Below are positions 1-5,639 of a stretch of DNA of 8,939 bases, piece by piece. The notes beneath the pieces were generated by a model. The model was given only the letters and a program-made list of their open reading frames with translations. It was not told where the DNA came from and did no database searches. This stretch comes from Phycisphaerae bacterium (GTDB taxonomy: Bacteria > Planctomycetota > Phycisphaerae > Phycisphaerales > SM1A02): the NCBI GenBank assembly GCA_002591705.1, contig PAAB01000021.1, positions 24,912-33,850 on the forward strand, given 5' to 3'. A program made the translations under genes and the position numbers. Numbering within the stretch: the first letter of the stretch is position 1; each line of letters begins with the position of its first letter.

Positions 1-401
1 CGGATCCCGCGGCCGGACCGCTGGACGCACTCGATGACGAATCCGGTGGATGTCCGTTCCGCCTCCGTGACGTGGTGGAAGGTCCGGACGGGGATGGAAC
101 GTGAGTCGACCACGCCGCGGAGATACGCCAGGTACTCCTCCCGGGTCGCCTTCTCCTGCTCGACGGTGGGAAGCGTCATGCCGGCGATTTCGAGGCGATC
201 AGGCGATGAGAAGAATCTGGTGGCGGGGGGGAACAGCGACGCGATCGTCGAACCGATCGCTCCGGAGTCGAGTACCAGTACCTGGCGGCCATGTTCAAGC
301 AGGGCGGCGGCGGTCTCGAGTCCGATGGGGCCGGCTCCGATCACGATCGTGTCGTGGTGTTGCATGCGGTCCAGCATAGAATGAACGGCCGTTTCGTTCA
401 T
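1..401 (-). CDS. YpdA-family FAD/NAD(P)-binding disulfide reductase-like protein (partial, N-terminal 133 residues)
   Basis: The minus-strand reading frame is open from an ATG at 401 to the left edge, so the C-terminal part of the gene is missing. Near the N-terminus is a dinucleotide-binding Rossmann motif, GAGPIGLE, preceded by a hydrophobic strand (DTIVI) and followed by a second strand (VLVLDSG). Downstream is a RFFSSPDRLEIAG stretch and then an EEYLAYLRGVV segment. As I recall them, these match the YpdA family of flavin-dependent, thioredoxin-reductase-like enzymes, which act as bacillithiol-disulfide reductases in Firmicutes. In-frame ATGs lie at 401, 377 and 365. None has a clear Shine-Dalgarno site. 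The 365 start gives MQHHDTIVIGAG, the usual distance from start to Rossmann motif in this family; I kept the longest frame only by convention. The family call is fairly safe, but the substrate is not, because the NADPH domain lies outside the window. It is divergent from the exported-protein operon. Confidence 0.75.
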   Translation of the reverse strand, partial: MNETAVHSMLDRMQHHDTIVIGAGPIGLETAAALLEHGRQVLVLDSGAIGSTIASLFPPATRFFSSPDRLEIAGMTLPTVEQEKATREEYLAYLRGVVDSRSIPVRTFHHVTEAERTSTGFVIECVQRSGRGI

Positions 402-425
402 GGGCGATCCGAGAGATCCATCGCC
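382..425. promoter_or_regulatory. Two short dyads in the divergent promoter region (candidate operators)
   Basis: TGAACG-N7-CGTTCA occupies 382-400 and contains the perfect palindrome AACGGCCGTT at 384-393. GGCGAT-N11-ATCGCC occupies 403-425. Both have perfect six-base arms. They lie at the start of the minus-strand reductase gene and just upstream of the probable -10 box of the plus-strand operon. This is a plausible place for a shared regulator, but six-base arms can arise by chance in GC-rich DNA. Confidence 0.3.
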
Positions 426-435
426 GTGATGGCAA

Positions 436-441
436 TAGAAT
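436..441 (+). promoter_or_regulatory. Candidate -10 box (TAGAAT) of the exported-protein operon
   Basis: TAGAAT matches the sigma-70 consensus TATAAT at five of six positions. No good -35 hexamer is visible at 16-18 bases upstream. Transcription would start near 448. That is downstream of the ATG at 440 and upstream of the strong ribosome site at 462-469, so it fits the GTG 476 start rather than the ATG. Confidence 0.4.
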
Positions 442-461
442 GAAGGTGACTCCGTTCTTCT

Positions 462-469
462 GGGGAGGT
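462..469 (+). promoter_or_regulatory. Ribosome binding site deciding a GTG start
   Basis: GGGGAGGT contains the GGAGG core and ends seven bases before the GTG at 476. The upstream in-frame ATG at 440 has no such site. This site is the main reason for shortening the first exported-protein gene. Confidence 0.6.
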
Positions 470-475
470 CTGGCC

Positions 476-1912
476 GTGCGAATGTGCTTGTTGATGGTGA
501 TGGGTCTTCTGATGGCGATGCCCGCCCGGGGGGAGGTCCAGGGGGGGCGGAGTGGCGAGGAGATCGTCGCCCAGCTTCTCGCGCCCCATTTCGCACCGCG
601 CATCCGTTTCGTCGATGCCCCTCTGATTGCGCAGGAACTGCAGCTCGACGATGAGCGACGTGTGATCCTCGATCAGATCGTGATGGACTATCTGCAGTTC
701 GTCCGACGCGAGACCGCGAGCATCGTCGAGCGGTTGGTGGCTGCCGAGCCCTACGACACGTCGGTCGACCCTTCGGCGGCAGGCCGTGACGAGCTCCGCC
801 GCGAGCTGCGCCGTGCATTGGCGGAAGATATCGACCCCGCCGGGTACGAGCGGGCGATCCGCGAATCGATGCAGTCGGAACTTTCGATGGATTCCCCGCC
901 GTTCCTGACTGCCTCGTCGCGATCCCGGGCCCTTGCGGCCTGGGATTCGATGCACGAGGACCAGTGGGCGGTGCTGGTCGAGAGTGTGGACTCCATCCGG
1001 GATCAGGACCTCGGACACTGGAATGCCGTGTTCAGGGCCCTGCGTCGACGCAACTCGCCGTGGCGACCCATGGTGTATGGGGAAGGTCTGGATCTCGCCC
1101 GCATCGTCTACGACATCTGGGGGCGGGACAGTCCCGTTGCCAGGGACTGCTATCAGGTGCTGCTCGACTATGCCGTCGACTACGACAACGCACTTCTGGC
1201 ACGTGATGGTGTACTCCGGCGTATCCGTCCGCAGCAGCACGATGCCCGAATCATGGGTGTTCCAGGCGTCTGGATCGATGGGGCCCGGCGGGAAGCCGAA
1301 GCACGGGCCGATCTGGCGATGGTCAATGAGCAGTATGTCGATGCAATTGCACGGTGCATGCCGGCTACGGAGTCGGAGAGGTTCAGGTTGCTGGCGTACC
1401 GCGACATGTTTCCCGACGTTTTTCGACCCACGGCCTTCCAGAGGCTGGCCCGGCACCTCCGGGACCATGCGCAGGTTCTGGGGATCCTTCCGGAGCAGTC
1501 CCGTGCCATCGTGGAGATCAGCGAGGCCTACGAGGAGTCGTTTGCGCCGCTTCGGGCGCAGTGGATCGAATCGGCACGCCGGTCGGAGCCCGAAGCCATC
1601 GTGCTCGATGCCGAAACCGAGGCAATGCTCCGATGCTACGGCTACATGGGACCTCTGGATCCAGCCCGGGAGGAGGTCGTCGGCATGACCAATGTCATCC
1701 GGGACCGGATCGATGCCCTGGACGAGCAATCGACGGAGTTGGTCCTGCAGGCAGTGGGGCCGGAGATCTTCGCGCGGATTCCGGCGTCCGCCTATCAGCC
1801 GGCGCTTGACCCGAGATTCCGACCCGGGGATGGGGGCGACTTTCGGGTCGTCTATCTGAGGAACGCGGGAGACCGGGCCGGCCTGGACAAAGCCAACTAC
1901 GATACCCCTTGA
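476..1912 (+). CDS. Exported helical protein of unknown function, first of a tandem paralog pair
   Basis: I do not recognise this protein. From the GTG at 476 it has 478 residues; an ATG at 440 would add 12. The N-terminus (VRMCLLMVMGLLMAMPARG) is a compact, methionine- and leucine-rich signal peptide with likely cleavage near residues 17-19 and no lipobox cysteine. The mature protein is charged, rich in Arg, Glu and Asp, and looks almost wholly helical, with no further membrane segment. A helical module occurs near residues 55-78 (LQLDDERRVIL, then DY) and again near 336-360 (ILPEQSRAIVEI, then AYEESF), suggesting internal repeats. Several blocks align with the downstream gene: Y232-R243, V283/N284 with D289/A290/P296, and F321-R323. 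Only 26 bases separate the two, so they are likely co-transcribed. The repeat pattern loosely recalls Spy/CpxP-type periplasmic helical proteins, but that is speculation. No catalytic motif is visible. Confidence 0.8.
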   Translation: MRMCLLMVMGLLMAMPARGEVQGGRSGEEIVAQLLAPHFAPRIRFVDAPLIAQELQLDDERRVILDQIVMDYLQFVRRETASIVERLVAAEPYDTSVDPSAAGRDELRRELRRALAEDIDPAGYERAIRESMQSELSMDSPPFLTASSRSRALAAWDSMHEDQWAVLVESVDSIRDQDLGHWNAVFRALRRRNSPWRPMVYGEGLDLARIVYDIWGRDSPVARDCYQVLLDYAVDYDNALLARDGVLRRIRPQQHDARIMGVPGVWIDGARREAEARADLAMVNEQYVDAIARCMPATESERFRLLAYRDMFPDVFRPTAFQRLARHLRDHAQVLGILPEQSRAIVEISEAYEESFAPLRAQWIESARRSEPEAIVLDAETEAMLRCYGYMGPLDPAREEVVGMTNVIRDRIDALDEQSTELVLQAVGPEIFARIPASAYQPALDPRFRPGDGGDFRVVYLRNAGDRAGLDKANYDTP

Positions 1913-1928
1913 CTCCTTTCGTCCGAAC

Positions 1929-1935
1929 GAGGTGA
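1929..1935 (+). promoter_or_regulatory. Ribosome binding site supporting a GTG start
   Basis: GAGGTGA pairs well with the anti-Shine-Dalgarno end of 16S rRNA, and its GAGG core ends six bases before the GTG at 1939. It lies in the 26-base gap between the paralogs and fixes the start of the second. Confidence 0.7.
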
Positions 1936-1938
1936 ACA

Positions 1939-3474
1939 GTGATTCTCATTCGAACCGCCATGGTCGCCGTCGCACTCGCCGTCGTCGCTGCCGACGCCTC
2001 GGCGCAACGCCGCGGGGGTCGAGGGCGATCCGTCGACGTGGACGCGGTGCTGATTCCCTCGCTTGCGCCGTCCGACTTCGAGTCCGTGGTTCGGCTCATC
2101 GATCTGGATGTGGGATCCCTGCTCATTCTGGAGACCGTATTCGACGACTATGCAGTTCAATTCGCCGAGCTGTCCCAGTCCATTCGAATACGTCTTCAGG
2201 ATGCCCGTCCGGTGGCCGGTGGCACGGTCGGCAGCCAGCGTCGTGGTGCCGAGGCCATGCAGCAGCAGATCGAGGAGTTGCGTCGCCAGTTGTCCCGGGA
2301 TATCCGCAATGCGGGGTCATCGGAGGAGCGCACCCGCATCCGTGAGCAGTACGCCAAGCAGATGGAGGAACTCTCAAAGCAGCAGCAGGCGGTGGAGGAG
2401 ATCACCGGTACGGCGGATCGCTGGGGAGAATTCCTTCTTGAGCAGTCGACCATTCTCCGGGACTGGGTGCAGCAGCGCAGCCAGCTCGAGGACGAGCTCG
2501 AGGAAGGAGTCCTTGCCGTCCTGAAGGAGGACCAGATTGATTCCTGGCGGCTCGCGCGAGCCGAGATCCGCCGCCGCATCCAGACACAGCGGGGCCGTCT
2601 GGAGGGCGAACGCATGGACCTGATCGCGTTGCTCGATCAGCAGGTGCCGCCCGGTGAACTGCGGACCGCCCTCCAGCCGACGGTGGAGTCCTATGCAATT
2701 CGACTGGATGCGGCCCTGGCGGCCCGGGAACGTTTCGAGTTGGAGGCGGCCCCGGTGGTGTCCGAGGTCCTTCGGGCCGGCAACTGGGACCGCATGCGTG
2801 CCATCGTGGAGCAGGAAGCGGTGGTCCGTACGGGGGTCCGCGACGTGAACCTCGCCGTCTTCGATGCCCTGCTCGAATCGCTTCCCGAACCGTCCCGCAG
2901 CGGGTTGGCGGCCGAGGTCCATCGGACCTTCAACGCCACGGTGTGGGGCAAGGGACGATTCGACCGCGCGCTCGATGCCGCGCTGGAGCGCGAGGATCTG
3001 ACAGACTCGGAACGGACCTCGCTCGAAGCGCTCCGAGTGCAGTGTGCACCGGGAATCGATGCCATACGGCAGCGTCAGGATGCGGCCCTGCGATCGCAGG
3101 GGCCGGCTCGGTGGACATTCGAGCAACTCCGGCTCTGGTCCGGCGCTTTCCCCGGAGTGCGGTTCGACGAGACCATCGATTCCGGAGGGATCACGGATCT
3201 GACGGGCGAACGGCAGGAAGTCGAGCTCGCCTGCACACAGCAGATCAAGCCGATTCTGGGTGATGAGCGATACGCCGAACTGCCGGGTGCCGCTCGTCCG
3301 TCCGGGCGTCGGGGACGCGAGGGGAGCGATCGACGGAGCGAGGCTGAACGTCGCCGGCAGGAGTTGTACAAGGAGTTCGATTCCGACGGTGACGGACGGC
3401 TGAATTCAGACGAACGACGTGTCATGCGCGACGAGCTGCTTCGCCGTCAACGCGAAGGGAAATCATCCCCCTAG
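1939..3474 (+). CDS. Exported helical/coiled-coil protein with a C-terminal EF-hand, second of the paralog pair
   Basis: The protein has 511 residues and starts at GTG 1939. Residues 1-22 form a textbook signal peptide, a hydrophobic run ending in ASA before Gln23. A Gln/Glu/Arg-rich stretch at about 105-190, including MQQQIEELRRQL and QMEELSKQQQ, is probable coiled coil. A canonical EF-hand loop lies at 481-492 (DSDGDGRLNSDE), with Asp or Asn at positions 1, 3, 5 and 9 and Glu at 12, so it should bind calcium. It is preceded by a basic, disordered-looking linker at about 451-475. Between 252 and 343 it aligns without gaps, at a constant offset of 20, to the upstream protein. The N-terminal LD...DY module (56-71) also aligns. 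It therefore looks like a diverged duplicate that gained a coiled-coil insert and a calcium loop. Function is unknown; a periplasmic or cell-surface location is inferred. The stop codon lies inside the 3' end of the convergent rlmN-like gene. Confidence 0.85.
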   Translation: MILIRTAMVAVALAVVAADASAQRRGGRGRSVDVDAVLIPSLAPSDFESVVRLIDLDVGSLLILETVFDDYAVQFAELSQSIRIRLQDARPVAGGTVGSQRRGAEAMQQQIEELRRQLSRDIRNAGSSEERTRIREQYAKQMEELSKQQQAVEEITGTADRWGEFLLEQSTILRDWVQQRSQLEDELEEGVLAVLKEDQIDSWRLARAEIRRRIQTQRGRLEGERMDLIALLDQQVPPGELRTALQPTVESYAIRLDAALAARERFELEAAPVVSEVLRAGNWDRMRAIVEQEAVVRTGVRDVNLAVFDALLESLPEPSRSGLAAEVHRTFNATVWGKGRFDRALDAALEREDLTDSERTSLEALRVQCAPGIDAIRQRQDAALRSQGPARWTFEQLRLWSGAFPGVRFDETIDSGGITDLTGERQEVELACTQQIKPILGDERYAELPGAARPSGRRGREGSDRRSEAERRRQELYKEFDSDGDGRLNSDERRVMRDELLRRQREGKSSP

Positions 3475-4521
3475 ACCATTGTTTACCCTGGTGCGTCGTC
3501 GGATGTGCTCATTGCCGAGCTGTCCGCACGCGGCCATGAGGGAGCGGCCCTGCGTGACCCGACGGTGGACGGTCAGTCCCGCCTCCTGCATGGACCGCAG
3601 GAACGATTCCACGCATTCTTCGCTCGGAGCCGGCCATGGCGAGTCCCGGCGGGGGTTGTACGGGATCAGGTTGACCCGTGCCGGAAGATCTCCGACCCAC
3701 CCGGCAAGGCGTGCCGCAGCATGCTCGTCGTCGTTCACGCCGGGAATGAGGACGTATTCCAGCAGCAGGGAGCCACCGTGCATCGTCGTCCACGACTCGA
3801 GCGCGGACCGCAGCTTCGACATGTTCATGGATCGGTTCAGGGGCATGATCTCGGATCGAGTCTCATCGTCGGATGCGTTCACCGAGACAGCCAATCGCAG
3901 GTTTCTGATCTTCGAGTCGGTCACGAACTTCGAGAGCTTGCGAATACCGTCGATCCGTCCGACGGTCGAGATCGCAATTCGACGGGACGCCATCGACGGT
4001 CCGCGCCGATCGGTCAATACCCGTATGGCTCCGATCACCGCCTCAACATTGTCCAGCGGCTCGCCCATGCCCATGAATACGATGTTGCGGATTTCCTTCC
4101 TGAAGTGATGCGTCGCCACGTGCCACTGCAGAAGGATTTCCGCCACGCCGAGGTGGCGGATCAGACCCATCTGGGCCGTCTCGCAGAAACGACACCCCAT
4201 GGCGCACCCGACCTGCGATGAGAGGCACAGCGTGTTGCGGACGCGGCCGCCCTTGCCGGTCAGCGGAAGAATGACCGACTCGGTCTCGTGGCCGTCGGGG
4301 AGTCTGACGAGGAACTTGGTCGTGCCGTCCGGACTCTCAACGGATTTGATGTGGATCGCGGAAGCGAGCTCTCCGGGAAGTCTGCCATGCTTAAAGCAGT
4401 CGATCCACAGGGCGCGGGCCGCATCCCGAGATTGTCCCGTGCGGGTGCACCGCTGCTCCCAGTCCAGACACGGGTGCTGCAGCGGTGAATCGGCGAACGG
4501 ATCGGAGAGGGGAAGGTCCAT
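3463..4521 (-). CDS. rlmN: RlmN/Cfr-family radical SAM 23S rRNA (adenine2503-C2)-methyltransferase
   Basis: The 352-residue protein carries the radical SAM cluster motif CxxxCxxC at C106, C110 and C113, in the context LCLSSQVGCAMGCRFCETAQ. C99 matches the conserved cysteine seven residues before the cluster (E. coli C118). C332 in AACGQL matches the cysteine that carries the methyl group during catalysis (E. coli C355). MGMGEPLDN at 150-158 is the SAM-binding GEP segment, and VNLIPYNP at 283-290 is typical of RlmN. The family methylates C2 of A2503 in 23S rRNA; RlmN also acts on some tRNAs. Cfr paralogs methylate C8 and cause resistance. The motifs here favour RlmN, but sequence alone does not exclude a divergent paralog. 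The N-terminal domain is poorly conserved, and there is a short insertion (TGKGG) before C99. GAGGG lies close upstream of the ATG at 4521. The gene is divergent from the threonine operon, and its last 12 bases overlap the convergent EF-hand gene. Confidence 0.9.
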   Translation of the reverse strand: MDLPLSDPFADSPLQHPCLDWEQRCTRTGQSRDAARALWIDCFKHGRLPGELASAIHIKSVESPDGTTKFLVRLPDGHETESVILPLTGKGGRVRNTLCLSSQVGCAMGCRFCETAQMGLIRHLGVAEILLQWHVATHHFRKEIRNIVFMGMGEPLDNVEAVIGAIRVLTDRRGPSMASRRIAISTVGRIDGIRKLSKFVTDSKIRNLRLAVSVNASDDETRSEIMPLNRSMNMSKLRSALESWTTMHGGSLLLEYVLIPGVNDDEHAAARLAGWVGDLPARVNLIPYNPRRDSPWPAPSEECVESFLRSMQEAGLTVHRRVTQGRSLMAACGQLGNEHIRRRTRVNNGLGG

Positions 4522-4529
4522 GCACCCTC

Positions 4530-4542
4530 ACCCTAGCAGGGT
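4530..4542. repeat. Short inverted repeat between divergent genes
   Basis: ACCCT-AGC-AGGGT is a perfect dyad with five-base arms and a three-base loop. It lies 9-21 bases upstream of the rlmN-like ATG and 25-37 bases upstream of the -10 box of the threonine operon. It could be an operator or chance. It is too short to act as a terminator and has no T tract. Confidence 0.25.
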
Positions 4543-4566
4543 CGGCTCGTGACCGGGGATGACGGC

Positions 4567-4572
4567 TACAAT
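4567..4572 (+). promoter_or_regulatory. Candidate -10 box (TACAAT) of the threonine-degradation operon
   Basis: TACAAT differs from the sigma-70 consensus at one position. It lies in the 74-base divergent spacer. A transcript would start near 4579, just before the AGGAGG site, leaving a leader under 20 bases. No convincing -35 hexamer is visible 16-18 bases upstream. Confidence 0.45.
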
Positions 4573-4580
4573 GTGGGGAC

Positions 4581-4586
4581 AGGAGG
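4581..4586 (+). promoter_or_regulatory. Ribosome binding site of the threonine dehydrogenase gene
   Basis: AGGAGG is a perfect Shine-Dalgarno core, nine bases before the ATG at 4596. A GTG immediately follows that ATG in frame, but the start shift would be trivial. Confidence 0.65.
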
Positions 4587-4595
4587 CCGCAACGA

Positions 4596-5630
4596 ATGGT
4601 GAACGAATCCAGGCAACGAACGGTGCTGTTGACCGGCGCGGCGGGCGAGATCGGCCACGGACTGGTCCACGGCCTGCGGACCCACGACGACATTCGCATC
4701 ATCGCCACGGATCTCAAGGAGATCCCCGAGTCCACCCGCTCCCTCTGCGACGAGGTCCACGTCGGAGATGTATGCGACGAGGGATTGATGCAGCAGCTGA
4801 TCGCCATGCACGAGGTCACGGACATCTACCACCTCGCGGCCCTCCTCTCGACCCGCGCGGAGCACGTGCCCGAGGTCGCCCACGAAGTCAACGTGGGGGG
4901 AACCTGGAACCTGTTGAAGCTCGCAGCGGCGCATGCCGCTTCGCACGGGCGTCCGGTTCGGTTCGTCCTCCCCAGCACGATAGCCGTCTACGGAATGGAC
5001 GGTGTGGATCACAAGGATCGCGTCGGTGCCGTCGCGGAAGATGAATGCAATCTCCCTGCGACCATGTACGGCGCGAACAAGCTCTACTGCGAGCATCTCG
5101 GCCGCTACTACTCCCGTCACTACCGTCGGTTGGCGGACAACCGGGGTGCGGCTCTGGTCGACTTCCGGAGCCTTCGGCTTCCGGGTGTCATCGCCGCCGA
5201 AACCAAGCCGACCGGAGGGACCAGCGACTTCGTCCCCGAGATGATCCATGCCGCCGCGTCGGGCAAGCCCGGCACGTGCTTCGTGCGACCCTCGTCCCGC
5301 ATTCCGTGGATGACCATGCCCGAGTGCGTCGAGGCCCTGCTCGCCGTGGGGCGGGTGGATCGATCGAAGCTGACACGGTCGGTGTACAACGTGGCCTCCT
5401 TCAATGCGTCCGCCGCAGAAGTCGCCGACGTCATCGGAGCCCATTTCCCCGGATCGTCGGTCGAGTACGTGGTCGACGAAAATCGGCAGGGAATCGTCGA
5501 TTCATGGCCAGCGGATGTCGATTGCTCGCGAGCAATCGCCGATTGGGGCTACCGTCCCCGCTGGTCTCTTGAGGAGGCGTTCGAACACTACATCGTGCCC
5601 AGCATCCAGACCCATTACGCTCAGGCCTGA
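4596..5630 (+). CDS. tdh: L-threonine 3-dehydrogenase, SDR (UDP-galactose epimerase-like) type
   Basis: This 344-residue extended short-chain dehydrogenase would oxidise L-threonine with NAD+ to 2-amino-3-ketobutyrate in the cytoplasm. The N-terminal Rossmann motif is TGAAGEIG at 13-20, and D39 ends the second strand, as expected for NAD preference. HLAALLS lies at 79-85 and PSTIAVYG at 126-133 (catalytic Ser/Thr region). The catalytic pair is Y158 and K162 in MYGANK. Features specific to the SDR-type threonine dehydrogenases are SLRLPGVIA (192-200), the PTGGTSDF segment (205-212), the TCFVRP...RIPWM region and DSWP (302-305). These separate it from sugar epimerases. It is unrelated to the zinc-dependent MDR-type Tdh of E. 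coli and resembles the vertebrate mitochondrial type. The next gene, nine bases away, is the pathway's second enzyme, which strongly supports the call. Confidence 0.92.
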   Translation: MVNESRQRTVLLTGAAGEIGHGLVHGLRTHDDIRIIATDLKEIPESTRSLCDEVHVGDVCDEGLMQQLIAMHEVTDIYHLAALLSTRAEHVPEVAHEVNVGGTWNLLKLAAAHAASHGRPVRFVLPSTIAVYGMDGVDHKDRVGAVAEDECNLPATMYGANKLYCEHLGRYYSRHYRRLADNRGAALVDFRSLRLPGVIAAETKPTGGTSDFVPEMIHAAASGKPGTCFVRPSSRIPWMTMPECVEALLAVGRVDRSKLTRSVYNVASFNASAAEVADVIGAHFPGSSVEYVVDENRQGIVDSWPADVDCSRAIADWGYRPRWSLEEAFEHYIVPSIQTHYAQA

Positions 5631-5634
5631 GGAG
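5628..5634 (+). promoter_or_regulatory. Ribosome binding site overlapping the tdh stop codon
   Basis: TGAGGAG contains the TGA stop of the dehydrogenase gene and the GAGGAG site of the next gene, five bases before the ATG at 5640. This arrangement favours translational coupling, giving matched amounts of the two enzymes. Confidence 0.65.
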
Positions 5635-5639
5635 TCGCC

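Noticed and set aside
398..1729. Long minus-strand open frame (443 codons) opposite the first exported-protein gene
   Set aside because: It is antisense to a gene with a signal peptide and good ribosome site. Its translation is Pro/Arg/His-rich low-complexity sequence without recognisable motifs, as expected from GC-rich codon bias.
1909..1914. TTGACT resembling a -35 box in the gap between the paralogs
   Set aside because: No -10-like hexamer is found 16-18 bases downstream, and the short gap points to co-transcription.
2374..3126. Minus-strand open frame (250 codons) opposite the EF-hand gene
   Set aside because: It is a shadow of the real gene, with no motif or ribosome site.
3505..4221. 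Plus-strand open frames opposite the rlmN-like gene
   Set aside because: The minus strand carries all catalytic motifs of the radical SAM enzyme here, and the plus-strand translations are unrecognisable.
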